This document shows positions 10,411-20,319 of a stretch of 64,000 bases of DNA, piece by piece. Source of the DNA: Psychromonas sp. SP041 (lineage in GTDB: Bacteria; Pseudomonadota; Gammaproteobacteria; Enterobacterales; Psychromonadaceae). How positions within the stretch are numbered: the stretch's first letter is position 1; each line of letters starts with the position of its first letter. Made by a program: the position numbers and the translations under genes. The DNA lies in the NCBI RefSeq assembly GCF_000470315.2, contig NZ_CBRF02000020.1, forward strand, positions 19,824 through 83,823, read 5' to 3'. Below the pieces are notes generated by a model. The model was not told the DNA's origin. It was given only the letters and a program-made list of their open reading frames with translations, and ran no database searches.

Positions 10411-11210
10411 TTTTTATAACGATTTTGATATTCAAGGCTAGAATTTAATGCAGACTCTTCCTTTTTACCAAATGAATATTTAAAGACACTTTGCACATGC
10501 CAAAAGAAGTATTTACTTAAAAACTGTTTACTTGAACAGCGTCTGAAATGGACTGCTTTAACATTCTCAAAATATTCCAGCGGAAAGCCTGCTTTATTAG
10601 CTCTAAAACTAAAATCAATATCTTCGCAATACATATAATAACGTTCATCTAAACCATTAAGCTGATTATAAACATCCGCTTTTACAATCATAAAAGCGCA
10701 ACTTGCCCAATACTCTTTATCTGGTGACAAGCCTTTTATACGATTTACCATGGTAGAACGGTCATTGAGTAGGTAGGTTTTTATGAAGCTAGAAAATTTA
10801 GGATATAGGCGAATATTATCGTCTTGCACCATCTCTTCTCTATCTAAGTAGAGATTAGCGACACCTAAGCCTGTCGTGCCTTTTTTTAAATGTTCAATTA
10901 ACGTTAATATATTAGACTTGGTGATAAATACATCTGGGTTTAATAGGATGAAATAATCGTCTTCTTCCATACCCAGTTCAAATTTACAATGCATGTAATT
11001 CGCATTGTTATTCGCAGAAAAACCTTGTTCATTACCATTTGCAATATAATGAGTGTCATATTTATCACAATATTTTTTTAGCTTACCAACAGGGTCATTG
11101 TCCCTACATACTACGGTTATATCATCGTATTTAGATAATGTTTTAATGGTGCCTAGATTGATAATCACATCATGATGGCGATGGGAGACTATTGAGATAA
11201 ATATGTGCAT
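10407..11210 (-). CDS. GT2-family glycosyltransferase, rhamnosyltransferase-like
   Basis: The protein has 267 residues. The N-terminus MHIFISIVSHRHHDVI and the ENNDYF-like segment (MEEDDYFILLNPDVFI) fit a GT-A fold. A later ERYYMYCEDIDFSFRANKAG is the acceptor-region motif often seen in WbbL-type rhamnosyltransferases. It lies 3 nt after rmlC and overlaps the next transferase by four bases. It is predicted to be cytoplasmic and to build the polymer repeat. The sugar specificity is inferred only from the rml genes around it. Confidence 0.78.
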   Translation of the reverse strand: MHIFISIVSHRHHDVIINLGTIKTLSKYDDITVVCRDNDPVGKLKKYCDKYDTHYIANGNEQGFSANNNANYMHCKFELGMEEDDYFILLNPDVFITKSNILTLIEHLKKGTTGLGVANLYLDREEMVQDDNIRLYPKFSSFIKTYLLNDRSTMVNRIKGLSPDKEYWASCAFMIVKADVYNQLNGLDERYYMYCEDIDFSFRANKAGFPLEYFENVKAVHFRRCSSKQFLSKYFFWHVQSVFKYSFGKKEESALNSSLEYQNRYKK

Positions 11211-11213
11211 TAA

Positions 11214-11759
11214 TTACAGCTTCGGCGCGTCAGAGAAGCTTAAACCGTTTTCATCTTTAGCAGATAATAGTGGTTTTTGATCAGGGTTGATTGGCCATTC
11301 GATATTAATTTTAGGATCATCCCATTTAATTGAGACTTCTGAACTTGGATTGTAGATATCTGTACATTTATATACAAATTCTGCTTCATCTGTTGTTACA
11401 TAAAAGCCGTGTGCAAAGCCTTCTGGTACCCAAAGTTGACGTTTATTTTCTGCTGATAATAAGACACCGACCCATTCGCCAAATGTAGGAGAGTCTTTAC
11501 GCATATCAACTGCAACATCAAATACTTCACCTTTTGTTACACGCACTAATTTACCCTGAGTATTTTCTGTTTGGTAATGTAGGCCACGTAAAATACCGTG
11601 ACTTGATTTACTGTGATTTTCTTGAACGAATTCACGCTCACCACACTGTTCGTTGAATAATGAAGTACGGAATGTCTCCATAAAGAAACCACGCTCGTCA
11701 CCAAACACTTGTGGTTCAACAATTTTTACATCAGGAATATTTGTTTCTATAAATTTCAT
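11214..11759 (-). CDS. rmlC: dTDP-4-dehydrorhamnose 3,5-epimerase
   Basis: The 181-residue protein is a cupin with PQVFGDERGFFMETF, SSHGILRGLHYQ and WVPEGFAHGFYV, all diagnostic of RmlC. It epimerises C3 and C5 of the 4-keto-6-deoxyglucose nucleotide made by RmlB. It is the first gene after the repeat array that separates it from rmlA. Whether it shares the rmlA transcript or has its own promoter in or next to the array cannot be decided by eye. Confidence 0.95.
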   Translation of the reverse strand: MKFIETNIPDVKIVEPQVFGDERGFFMETFRTSLFNEQCGEREFVQENHSKSSHGILRGLHYQTENTQGKLVRVTKGEVFDVAVDMRKDSPTFGEWVGVLLSAENKRQLWVPEGFAHGFYVTTDEAEFVYKCTDIYNPSSEVSIKWDDPKINIEWPINPDQKPLLSAKDENGLSFSDAPKL

Positions 11760-11810
11760 ATATACACTCAGTTATAAATTAGATAACACTTAATAATATT
11801 AAAAATCAAC

Positions 11811-13281
11811 ACCATCGCTCATCTCAACATAATTGCGATAGCTATCAAGCGTAGCTTGATATTCGGGGCGCTGGCTTTAGCCTGCCAGTATGCGAGTTAT
11901 CGCATACGACGATTAGCTTCGCTGAACAAAGCGAATCATAAATGACTAAAACAAACCAAAACCCAAAACCTAAAGACTAAAGACTAAAATCAAAACAAGC
12001 AGGCTAAAGCATGCGCCCCTTACAAGATGTATCGTATCTTACAATGTTGTTCATCAATTACGGTATATCATAAAATCAACACCATCCTCATCTCAACATA
12101 ATTGCGATAGCTATCAAGCGTAGCTTGATATTCGGGGCGCTGGCTTTAGCCTGCAGGGGTTTGTGTATTGTTTTTTGATTGTTAACTACAAAGTCAAAAA
12201 ACTAACACATGTAAACATTAAAATCTGCAAGCTAAAGCATGCGCCCCTTACAAGATGTATCGCATACAACGATTAGCTTCGCTGAACAAAGTAAACCATA
12301 GATGACACTAGGTTCAAACTTCAAGTTCAAAAGATTAAGGTCAAAACAAGCAGGCTAAAGCATGCGCCCCTTACAAGATGTATCGTATCTTACAATGTTG
12401 TTCATCAATTACGTTATATCAAAAATCAACACCCTCGCTCATCTCAACATAATTGCGATAGCTATCAAGCGTAGCTTGATATTCGGGGCGCTGGCTTTAG
12501 CCTGCAGGGTTTTGTGTGTTGTTTTTTGATTGTTAACTACAAAGTCAAAAAATCAACACATGTAAACATTAAAATCTGCAAGCTAAAGCATGCGCCCCTT
12601 ACAAGATGTATCGTATCTTACAATGTTGTTCGTCAATTACGTTATATCAAAAATCAACACCAACACCTAAAGGCTAAAATCCAAACAAGCAGGCTAAAGC
12701 ATGCGCCCTTTACAAGATGTATCGTATCTTACAATGTTGTTCATCAATTACGTTATATCAAAAACCAACACCTAAAGGCTAAAATCAAAACAAGCAGGCT
12801 AAAGCCAGCAGGGTTTTGTGTGTTGTTTTTTGATTGTTAACTACAAAGTCAAAATCAACACATACAAACATTAAACACTGCAAGCTGAAGCATGCGCCCC
12901 GAAAACCAAACACCGAAATCAATACATGTAAACACTACAAGCTTTTGAACTTGGGGCGCTGGCTTTAGCCTGCAGGGGTTTGTGTGTTGTTTTTTGATTG
13001 TTAACTACAAAGTCAAAAAATCAACACATGTAAACATTAAAATCTGCAAGCTAAAGCATGCGCCCCTTACAAGATGTATCGCATACAACGATTAGCTTCG
13101 CTGAGCAAAGCGAATCATAAATGGCACTAGGTTCAAACTTAAAGCTCAAAAGATTAAGGTCAAAACAAGCAGGCTAAAGCCAGCGCCCCTTACAAGATGT
13201 ATCGTATCTTATAATGCTGTTCGTCATTACGTTATATCAAAAATCAACACCAAAACCTAAAGACTAAAATCAACATACTAT
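11811..13281. repeat. REP-like repeat array between rmlA and rmlC
   Basis: This 1.5-kb stretch has no believable gene. It holds about 13 copies of a short hairpin core, GCAGGCTAAAGCCAGC or GCAAGCTAAAGCATGC, each next to a GCGCCCC/GGGGCGC tail in either orientation. Larger blocks also recur. A block starting ATCTCAACATAATTGCGATA occurs at 11821, 12090 and 12441. A block with CTTACAAGATGTATCGTATC recurs several times, and one with TTTTTTGATTGTTAACTACA at 12173, 12521, 12824 and 12993. The block is thus a patchwork of amplified units. It could end or slow transcription between rmlA and rmlC. Confidence 0.85.
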
Positions 13282-13296
13282 TAAGGTTATAGTTAA

Positions 13297-14202
13297 CTAG
13301 GTGCTTGGTAGAATTCTGCGCTCTAGCAAGCTTAATAGGTATTCGCCGTAGCCTGATTTTTTCAATGGCTCTGCTAACTTTCTGATACCTTTCTCGTCGA
13401 TGTAGCCCATACGGAAAGCGATTTCACCTGGGCAACATACTTTTAAGCCTTGGCGTTTTTCGATAGCACGGATGTATAATGCGGCATCTAGAAGATCATC
13501 TAATGTACCTGTATCTAACCATGCAGTGCCACGGCCCATTACTTCTACTTTTAGCGTTTCATTCGTTAGATATTGCTCAATAATGTCAGTAATCTCTAAT
13601 TCACCGCGTGGTGATGGTTTTACATTTTTTGCATATTGAACAACATCAGCATCGAAAAAGTATAACCCTGGTACTGCGTATGATGACTTTGGTTCCGCTG
13701 GCTTTTCTTCAATTGAAATAGCTTGCCCTGCATCATTAAACTCTACAACACCGTAAGACGTTGGATTTGAAACATAATAACCAAATACCGTCGCGCCTTT
13801 TTCTTGTTGATTGGCTCTTTGTAATGATTTAGCTAAATCATGACCATAGAACAAGTTGTCGCCTAAGATTAACGCAGCAGGACTACCATCTAAAAACTCT
13901 TCGGCTAATAAAAATGCTTGTGCTAAACCATCTGGACTTGGTTGTACTACATATTCAATTTTAACACCCCATTGAGAACCATCTTTTAATAGTTCTTTAA
14001 ATCGAGGTAGCTCTAACGGTGTCGAAATAACTAATATTTCAGTAATACCTGCCATGAATAAATTAGACAGCGGATAATAGATCATAGGCTTGTCATAAAC
14101 AGGCATTAATTGCTTACTAACTACTTTTGTTAACGGATAAAGCCTTGTGCCTGAACCGCCAGCGAGGATAATTCCTTTGCGGTTTAATGGGTTATTATTC
14201 AT
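13297..14202 (-). CDS. rmlA: Glucose-1-phosphate thymidylyltransferase
   Basis: The 301-residue protein has [17 protein letters not shown], the pyrophosphorylase signature, plus [26 protein letters not shown] and the [18 protein letters not shown] segment. It makes dTDP-glucose from dTTP and glucose-1-phosphate, the first step to dTDP-L-rhamnose. It follows the KpsE-like gene by about 50 bp on the same strand, so biosynthesis and export genes look like one transcription unit. Downstream is a 1.5-kb repeat array, not the next rml gene, which is unusual for this pathway. Confidence 0.95.
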   Translation of the reverse strand: MNNNPLNRKGIILAGGSGTRLYPLTKVVSKQLMPVYDKPMIYYPLSNLFMAGITEILVISTPLELPRFKELLKDGSQWGVKIEYVVQPSPDGLAQAFLLAEEFLDGSPAALILGDNLFYGHDLAKSLQRANQQEKGATVFGYYVSNPTSYGVVEFNDAGQAISIEEKPAEPKSSYAVPGLYFFDADVVQYAKNVKPSPRGELEITDIIEQYLTNETLKVEVMGRGTAWLDTGTLDDLLDAALYIRAIEKRQGLKVCCPGEIAFRMGYIDEKGIRKLAEPLKKSGYGEYLLSLLERRILPST

Positions 14203-14249
14203 GTTAATTCCTTTTCTTATTTACTTTAAAGTTTGATACTTATTCAAAT

Positions 14250-15662
14250 TTATTTTAATTCGCGAATAGTGCTGACAATTATTTTCCCTATGCCAAATGC
14301 GAGGCTTAATAACAGTAAAAATAACGAAATATTATAAACCACATCGGGATACTTGTTGTCTTCACTTAATGTTGCTTGCTCAACAACGATCAAGTATTTA
14401 AGTTGACGATAGGCTTCTATTCTTGATTTCTCTAATGAGATTTGTGAAGAAGTATAAGCCTGTAACGCCAAATCCATTTTGATTTTATAGTCAGTAAATT
14501 TAGATAAAAGTTCACTAATCGGAATCTCATCTAACCCAGACTGTGATAATTTATCTCTTTCTATTTCCAATTGTGCATTAAGTGCTTTTAACTCATTCTG
14601 CAGGCCTCTCACTTGTGGAGAATTTGCACTCATGATCGCTCTAATCGTTTTTATTTCTGTTTGTTTAACGGCAATCTGACTCTCAAGCGTGTAAGTAATT
14701 TGTTGCTTTGCAGTCCCTTCAGCCGTTGGATCAAGTAGGTTATATTTCTGCTGATAGGTTAATAGATCTTTTTGTGCATCAGCTAAACGTTGTTCTATTA
14801 GTTTATGCTCACCTTGCATAAAGCTTAACTGTGCATTCGCTAATTGATGCCCTATTGAGTTAATAAACCATTCTGCTCGTTCAACCACAGCATTCGCTAA
14901 CAATTGTGCATACTCACTATCAAATGCCTGTGCACTAATGGTGATAACCCCTGATTTATCATCGATAATCACGTCAAGGTGCTCTTGATAATATTGGTCT
15001 AGCGTTTCTCTTGAATCTGACTCATGAATCCCACTGAAGTAATCAATAAACGATTGAGAGTAATGTTCTCTTAATGCAATTTTATTGTTTAAGTAATCAA
15101 TCATGTCATTAGAATAGATGTAAGCTTTCACTAAATCAGGATCAGAGCCTCCACCTGAACCACCTAGTCCAGTTAATAAGGCCATACCGGAATCTAATGT
15201 TGAGGCACTATCTGGTTGTTGAACAATCACTTTAGATTGGCTCTCAAATCTTTCGGTAGCCCATAACGTCTGATAAACTGCAAATAAGAAGGTGGGCAAA
15301 ATAACCAGTAAAATAAATGGAGAAAGATCTAATATTTTTTTAAATTTAATATTTTTTATAGATGCTTTCACGTCATCAGTAACCGAGTTAGTTGAACTTT
15401 TTATCGAAGAAGCCTCAGTATTTAGTTTGTTTTTTTCATTGCTTAAAAGAGTAGCATTCTCATCGTTCCCTTCACTTTTAACTGTTTTTTTTGCTTCGCG
15501 TTTACTTTGACTTACTAAACGTTTCACTCGCACTAAAATACGCTTTGACAGTTGAGGATCAGACTCTTCTACAGCCTTTGCCTCATTTGTTAAAAACTCT
15601 ATACTATTAAACTCTTCAGGTTTAAGTCTTTTTCGTAAAGCTAAAAATCGTTGTTCAGGCAT
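14250..15662 (-). CDS. kpsE: Capsule polysaccharide export inner-membrane protein, KpsE/BexC/CtrB-like
   Basis: This 470-residue protein has a charged cytoplasmic N-terminus of about 110 residues and then a membrane segment near LSPFILLVILPTFLFAVYQT. A long periplasmic part follows with coiled-coil character (QLANAQLSFMQGEHKLIEQR and the region after it). A second membrane helix ends the protein. This is the layout of polysaccharide co-polymerase/auxiliary proteins of ABC-dependent capsule export, which link the inner-membrane transporter to the outer-membrane channel. KpsM- and KpsD-like genes lie just upstream. The symbol is by family resemblance. Confidence 0.82.
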   Translation of the reverse strand: MPEQRFLALRKRLKPEEFNSIEFLTNEAKAVEESDPQLSKRILVRVKRLVSQSKREAKKTVKSEGNDENATLLSNEKNKLNTEASSIKSSTNSVTDDVKASIKNIKFKKILDLSPFILLVILPTFLFAVYQTLWATERFESQSKVIVQQPDSASTLDSGMALLTGLGGSGGGSDPDLVKAYIYSNDMIDYLNNKIALREHYSQSFIDYFSGIHESDSRETLDQYYQEHLDVIIDDKSGVITISAQAFDSEYAQLLANAVVERAEWFINSIGHQLANAQLSFMQGEHKLIEQRLADAQKDLLTYQQKYNLLDPTAEGTAKQQITYTLESQIAVKQTEIKTIRAIMSANSPQVRGLQNELKALNAQLEIERDKLSQSGLDEIPISELLSKFTDYKIKMDLALQAYTSSQISLEKSRIEAYRQLKYLIVVEQATLSEDNKYPDVVYNISLFLLLLSLAFGIGKIIVSTIRELK

Positions 15663-15752
15663 AATTCAAAATAAAGGCTATAGGCTATGAACCTAAAGGC
15701 TTAAATATAAAAAAGGAACTTTCCAACCTTTCGGTTTTCCAGCAATTATTAT

Positions 15753-16538
15753 TTACCGGCTTATCGCCTGTTTCCAGGCAATGTGATAACAGGCTAGGGC
15801 AAAAAAAACACTTATCAATGTGACCATATCTAAATAAAAGAAACTTACACCAATGTCGCCATAATTTGGATATCCAGAATATCTAATTAACTCCACCGCA
15901 TGTAAAATAGGGTTCCAATCTAAATAATGCCAATACTCCCTAGGGATATCTTGTAAACTAAAAAATATTCCAGATATAAAGAATACTGGCCGTGTTATAA
16001 ATACTTGCAATTTATTAACTTCAGGTACATAACAACCTGCTAAAGATAATATCATTCCTACCGACATCGCAATTAACCAAACCCTTAAGACAATAAAAAT
16101 AACTTCAATAGGGTCATTCATATACAAATCAAAATGAGCAAAAAAAGCGATTGTCATTAAAACAATAACTAAAAATATTTTCACTAATAATTCAAAGCCA
16201 GCAATCGCAATGATTGAACTTATCGGTTGTACCTGTCTGAATGCATACAGAGGTTTATTTTTTTGAATTGATCTTGATACTTTCTCTAACACCCCTAAAA
16301 AAAACTGTATCAACACAACCCCATAAACAATAAAATAAATAGTAGGCATCCCGTGTGTTTCGCCACTATCTAAAGCACCTCGAATAGCAACCATAACTAC
16401 GACCATTAACATCGGAGAAACCAAAGCCCAACTTAAGCCGAATTTATCACTAAAATTACTTTTAATTTCCCTTAAAAAGATAGCAAATATCACATCACCC
16501 CATACTTTTAGGGTTGAGCGTTTTTTAACTGATGCCAT
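15753..16538 (-). CDS. kpsM: ABC-2 type capsule polysaccharide export permease, KpsM-like
   Basis: This 261-residue protein has about six hydrophobic helices and the ABC-2 permease shape. Diagnostic stretches are FLREIKSNFSDKFGLSWALV and the late VFFISGIFFSLQDIPREYW. KpsM forms the inner-membrane channel for capsule export and needs an ATPase partner, KpsT. No kpsT-like gene lies beside it: the gap to the KpsE-like gene is only 90 bp, and the flanking genes are KpsE- and KpsD-like. The only export-type ATPase in the window is at 55455-56198. The partner is therefore either that protein or outside the window. Confidence 0.85.
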   Translation of the reverse strand: MASVKKRSTLKVWGDVIFAIFLREIKSNFSDKFGLSWALVSPMLMVVVMVAIRGALDSGETHGMPTIYFIVYGVVLIQFFLGVLEKVSRSIQKNKPLYAFRQVQPISSIIAIAGFELLVKIFLVIVLMTIAFFAHFDLYMNDPIEVIFIVLRVWLIAMSVGMILSLAGCYVPEVNKLQVFITRPVFFISGIFFSLQDIPREYWHYLDWNPILHAVELIRYSGYPNYGDIGVSFFYLDMVTLISVFFALACYHIAWKQAISR

Positions 16539-16602
16539 TAAACCAATCTCATTGTTATAGGTTGAGATAGGCTTATGAAATATTGCATTACATCAGCATT
16601 CA

Positions 16603-18366
16603 TTATCGAATCGCCACGTTTGCTGCAATAGCAATTTGATAAACTATTTGGGTAATATCTTTCACTGCTTGCACAATTTTAGTATCCACTTTAGGTAACA
16701 CTAAAATTTGATCACCGCGCTGAATTTTCATGTTTTTGGCTTCTTCGCCTTCTCTCACAAAAATAACAATGCCATTAGCACGAACAATTGAAATACGCTC
16801 ATCTTCAGCTCTATCGGTAAAGCCCCCAGCCCAAGCGATATAATCATCTACCGTTGCATTAGGGTTAAACACAACGGCTTGCGGCATTAGCACTTCACCA
16901 CCAATATTGATTAAGTCTGTGTAATGCGGAATAACAATTTGGTCGCCTTTCTCTAATAAAATATTAGCGGTGGTGCCATTGTCAGAAACAATCACCTTGC
17001 CTAGCGGTTTAACCTGTCTTGCTTTTTCAACAAATTGCATCACCATTTCCGCTTCTTTTGCACGAATAGAGGCTTCACCATCTGAAGATGCTGGGGCAGT
17101 AAATACGCTTCGTTCAAGTCTGTCTAACGAATCATCTAAGATTGTCTTTTGACGTTCAGCCACGCTTTTACGCAGGATATAAATAGATTTGTTATCAGTA
17201 AGTTCGGGTACGATTGGAATCGCATTTAATACATCATGTAAACGCGCACTTTTTTTGACGGCAAAATATGATGGGCCTAAATAACTACCTGACACTTGAA
17301 CATCGATGACTTGTGCGTGAGAGTCGTCGTTAAATACTAAGCTGTCACCATCTTGTAATGTGTAGTTTAAGAAGTCTTTATATTCTAAGTAGACAGAGAA
17401 AGGGCCTGTTGCTCGATTACCAAACACACCCACATGGCTTATTTTGGCAAGCGGTAAGGCAAATTGAGCCAGCTCACTACCTTTAGTTTGAATATTTTTT
17501 AGTTCGAATCGGAAAGGGTTTTTAACACCACCCGCAACATTAACCGCCGATTTTTGTGGTTTAACTAAAATAACGTCTTTATCTTTAAACGTAATATTCG
17601 GTAATGTTCCTGTTTGAATGAAGGTATATAAATCGACCTCTTCCAGTATTTTGTTATTACGAATAATTTGGATACTGCGGTAACTTCCTCGATCAGAGTC
17701 AATGCCACCAGCACGTTTTAAAAAGTACAATACGCTATCTGATGCCATACCGGCATATTGTCCAGGACGTATGATAGCCCCTGATAAGTAAACACTAACT
17801 GGTGTTGCTGTTAGTAGATTGACATAAACTTCGACGTTATTGGTGTAGGTTTGTGTTATTTTTGATTGGACGAGTTTATTGATATTACTCGCAGGTACAT
17901 CTAATACGTTAATGGGGCCAATATTAGGAATAAAGATATTCCCTTGGCTATCAACTGTTGCAACATTGGAGTAAGTGACCGCGCCCCAGATCCAAATATT
18001 TATTTTATCGCCCGCTGCGATCAGGTAGTTTTCATTTAAGCCATCAACTCGCTCTGTTTCATATCCACCAGCGAACAAGTTTGCGCCGTATGGCGGTGGG
18101 TTATCTTCACCTGAAGAAGGTAATAATTCACGAACATCAACTTCACCTGGTAGTAACACACCTGAGCGATTTTGCTTTTGGTAAGATCCTGTTTCTAAAC
18201 TTGTTTCATTATCACTTGCTTGTATTTGCGGTATGCCGTTGCTTGTTCCATTTTGCAGATCAATAGAGCTTGGCTCAAAAGCGGCAAATGCATTAGGCAA
18301 TAAAAAACAGCTTGAAAGTATGCTCATCGTCGCTATTTTTAGTAAGTCCATTTTTAATAAATTCAT
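16603..18366 (-). CDS. kpsD: Polysaccharide export outer-membrane protein, KpsD/CtrA-like
   Basis: The 587-residue protein has an N-terminal signal peptide (helix to LPNAFA) and no lipobox. A poly_export domain with NYLIAAGDKINIWIWGAVTY follows, then several SLBB-like segments such as VYLSGAIIRPGQY, VNVAGGVKNPFRFEL and INIGGEVLMPQAVVF. It ends with a hydrophobic helix. The set and length fit KpsD-type periplasmic/outer-membrane capsule exporters, which pass the chain across the envelope with KpsE. A second Met at 18351 could also serve as start; both leave a signal peptide. Confidence 0.83.
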   Translation of the reverse strand: MNLLKMDLLKIATMSILSSCFLLPNAFAAFEPSSIDLQNGTSNGIPQIQASDNETSLETGSYQKQNRSGVLLPGEVDVRELLPSSGEDNPPPYGANLFAGGYETERVDGLNENYLIAAGDKINIWIWGAVTYSNVATVDSQGNIFIPNIGPINVLDVPASNINKLVQSKITQTYTNNVEVYVNLLTATPVSVYLSGAIIRPGQYAGMASDSVLYFLKRAGGIDSDRGSYRSIQIIRNNKILEEVDLYTFIQTGTLPNITFKDKDVILVKPQKSAVNVAGGVKNPFRFELKNIQTKGSELAQFALPLAKISHVGVFGNRATGPFSVYLEYKDFLNYTLQDGDSLVFNDDSHAQVIDVQVSGSYLGPSYFAVKKSARLHDVLNAIPIVPELTDNKSIYILRKSVAERQKTILDDSLDRLERSVFTAPASSDGEASIRAKEAEMVMQFVEKARQVKPLGKVIVSDNGTTANILLEKGDQIVIPHYTDLINIGGEVLMPQAVVFNPNATVDDYIAWAGGFTDRAEDERISIVRANGIVIFVREGEEAKNMKIQRGDQILVLPKVDTKIVQAVKDITQIVYQIAIAANVAIR

Positions 18367-18492
18367 TTTTTAACTCAATATTGAATAAGTTTGTGGAGCT
18401 GTAAATCGTTTGTGCTCTATTGATAACTCTTTATAGAGTAAAGTTATCGCTTATAGAACAATGTTATTGTTTTATAGAGCAAGGCTATTGTC

Positions 18493-18897
18493 TTATAAAA
18501 TAATGTTATCGTCAGATTCGATAATCGCATTTTCTAAAAACCAAGATTTAACTAATATAGTGTTTTCTTTATAAGTAATTTCACAAGCAATTCTTTTTTT
18601 AGACGACAGTCCAGATTCTGAGAAAATCATCTTACGACATGGATAACCTAATGCAGAGACATAAGTAGGCATCACACTAACGTCATATCTTCCATGCGTT
18701 AATCGTGTAGAAGAAGGGTCACTTAGTATGGTAGAAAAAGTCGCAGGTAATACTTCTAGATTAGGTTTTGCTTCATTAGCACTGACCAGAGGAATAGAAG
18801 CATAAACTTCTCTCGGTTTACTGGTACATGCAGTTAGTGCTAGAACAACAGGCACTAATAAGTATTTATAATGTTTAGAAGATAAAATATTAATCAT
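18493..18897 (-). CDS. Small lipoprotein of unknown function, first gene of the capsule export run
   Basis: The 134-residue product has a signal peptide ending in the lipobox LTAC, so Cys24 or so should be lipidated. The rest is predicted periplasmic and has two further cysteines (YPCRK and IACEI). I do not recognise the family. It lies 126 bp upstream of the KpsD-like gene on the same strand and is probably the first gene of the export operon. A role in capsule assembly is suggested by place only. Confidence 0.6.
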   Translation of the reverse strand: MINILSSKHYKYLLVPVVLALTACTSKPREVYASIPLVSANEAKPNLEVLPATFSTILSDPSSTRLTHGRYDVSVMPTYVSALGYPCRKMIFSESGLSSKKRIACEITYKENTILVKSWFLENAIIESDDNIIL

Positions 18898-19286
18898 AAT
18901 TAAAGCTCTTTAAATACCTAAAAAAAGATAATTTTTATAAAAAAAGAAGAGGATAATAACAAAAAGGTACTATTTGAGCAATCTATAAGCGCATGCTTGA
19001 AACACTCTCTTTTTCAAAAGTTCCTAAGAAATAAACCTTTATATTTATTTTTATATTGTTAACAATCAATTCATCATATTTCAATTTAAAATAAAGCTAA
19101 ATATTAAGTAAAATATCAAACAACAACAAAATATCTTTCCACTTTTAAAAAATTAATATTTTTATAATAAAAGCGGCTCAATAATATTTTTAAAATTAGT
19201 ACAATATTTTAAGGACTAGTGTGACACCATGATCGCATTAATATAAAATATCTTATCAACTAATTTTATTTGTACTTTATTTTAAA
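18898..19286. other. AT-rich divergent intergenic region
   Basis: About 390 bp lie between the capsule-export lipoprotein gene (minus) and the methyltransferase gene (plus). It must hold promoters for both directions. It is very AT-rich and I saw no ops/JUMPstart (RfaH) element, no strong operator palindrome and no gene. Confidence 0.5.
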
Positions 19287-20210
19287 ATGATGCTTGTTAA
19301 AAATTCATTTACGATAGCCTGTAAGCCTTATTCACATTCTATAAAAGTTAACATTCCTATGATCAAACGCACTTTTACTACTCCTTGGCAAGATTATGAA
19401 CTCATTGATGCCGGTAATAACCAAAAGCTTGAGCGTTGGGGAAATGTATATACAATTCGCCCTGAAATGAATGCTTACTTTGAGCCTGTACTATCAAAAA
19501 AACAGTGGTTGGCTAAAGCACACTTTGAATTTATTGAAAGTAGTAGTAGTGCCGGTGAATGGGAGACACTACAAGGTAATTTGGAGCATGATTGGCGAAT
19601 TAAGTTCAATAACATCACAATTAATTTGCATCTGACTAAATTCAAACATGTTGGGTTATTTCCAGAACAACGCGCTAATTGGGATTTTATTGCTGATAAC
19701 CTTCAATCTGGCGACCGTTTCTTGAACCTCTTTGCTTATACAGGTGTGGCTTCATTAGTAGCAAGAGATCAGGGCGCTGAAGTGCTACATTGTGATTCTG
19801 TTAAGCAAATCATTAAATGGGGCAAAGAGAACATGGAGTCCTCTGGTTTAACAGATGTGCATTGGGTTTTAGAAGATGCATTGAAATTTGCTCAGCGTGA
19901 AATAAAACGCGGAAAACAATACCAAGGCTTGATAATGGATCCCCCTGCTTTTGGTATTGGTGCAAAGAAAGAACGCTGGAAGATTGAAAACAAATTCCCA
20001 GAGTTAATAGAGGCAGCTTTAGCATTACGCGCAAAAGGTGGTTTTATTATTGCCAACACTTATTCCCCTCGCCTAGATGCAGAACGTATTCGTCAAATCA
20101 CCAGTGATTTATGTAACGGCGAAAAAGTACAAGTCACCACCCTAAGCGTAAAAAGCCAAACAGGTAAAATATTAGATTACGGATTGAGAACAGTTATTAC
20201 TGGGAGTTAG
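19287..20210 (+). CDS. Class I SAM-dependent methyltransferase, RlmI/RlmK-like
   Basis: The 307-residue protein has KHVGLFPEQRANWDFI, then FLNLFAYTGVASLVA (SAM motif I) and the catalytic-type LIMDPPAFGIGAKKERW. The order FPEQ - NLFAYTG - DPPAFG is that of 23S rRNA methyltransferases such as RlmI and the RlmK part of RlmL. No N-terminal PUA domain is visible. The target is probably RNA, but that is inferred. The start is uncertain: the Met at 19359 (MIKRTFTTPW) gives a more usual N-terminus, and neither site has a strong ribosome-binding site. Confidence 0.75.
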   Translation: MMLVKNSFTIACKPYSHSIKVNIPMIKRTFTTPWQDYELIDAGNNQKLERWGNVYTIRPEMNAYFEPVLSKKQWLAKAHFEFIESSSSAGEWETLQGNLEHDWRIKFNNITINLHLTKFKHVGLFPEQRANWDFIADNLQSGDRFLNLFAYTGVASLVARDQGAEVLHCDSVKQIIKWGKENMESSGLTDVHWVLEDALKFAQREIKRGKQYQGLIMDPPAFGIGAKKERWKIENKFPELIEAALALRAKGGFIIANTYSPRLDAERIRQITSDLCNGEKVQVTTLSVKSQTGKILDYGLRTVITGS

Positions 20211-20319
20211 TATAGACAGTTAATACAGGCTGTTGGTTTTGCAGGATTAGTTTGCTTTACAGTCAGTAGCTTTAACTTTAGTGTGTAGACTTCAAGGAGT
20301 TTACACACTTTGTAATGGT

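Noticed and set aside
12514..12840. 108-residue plus-strand frame in the rml array
   Set aside because: It is made of duplicated repeat units and has no ribosome-binding site or family features.
18898..19286. ops/JUMPstart element for RfaH control of the capsule genes
   Set aside because: No GGCGGTAG-like sequence was seen on either strand before the capsule genes.
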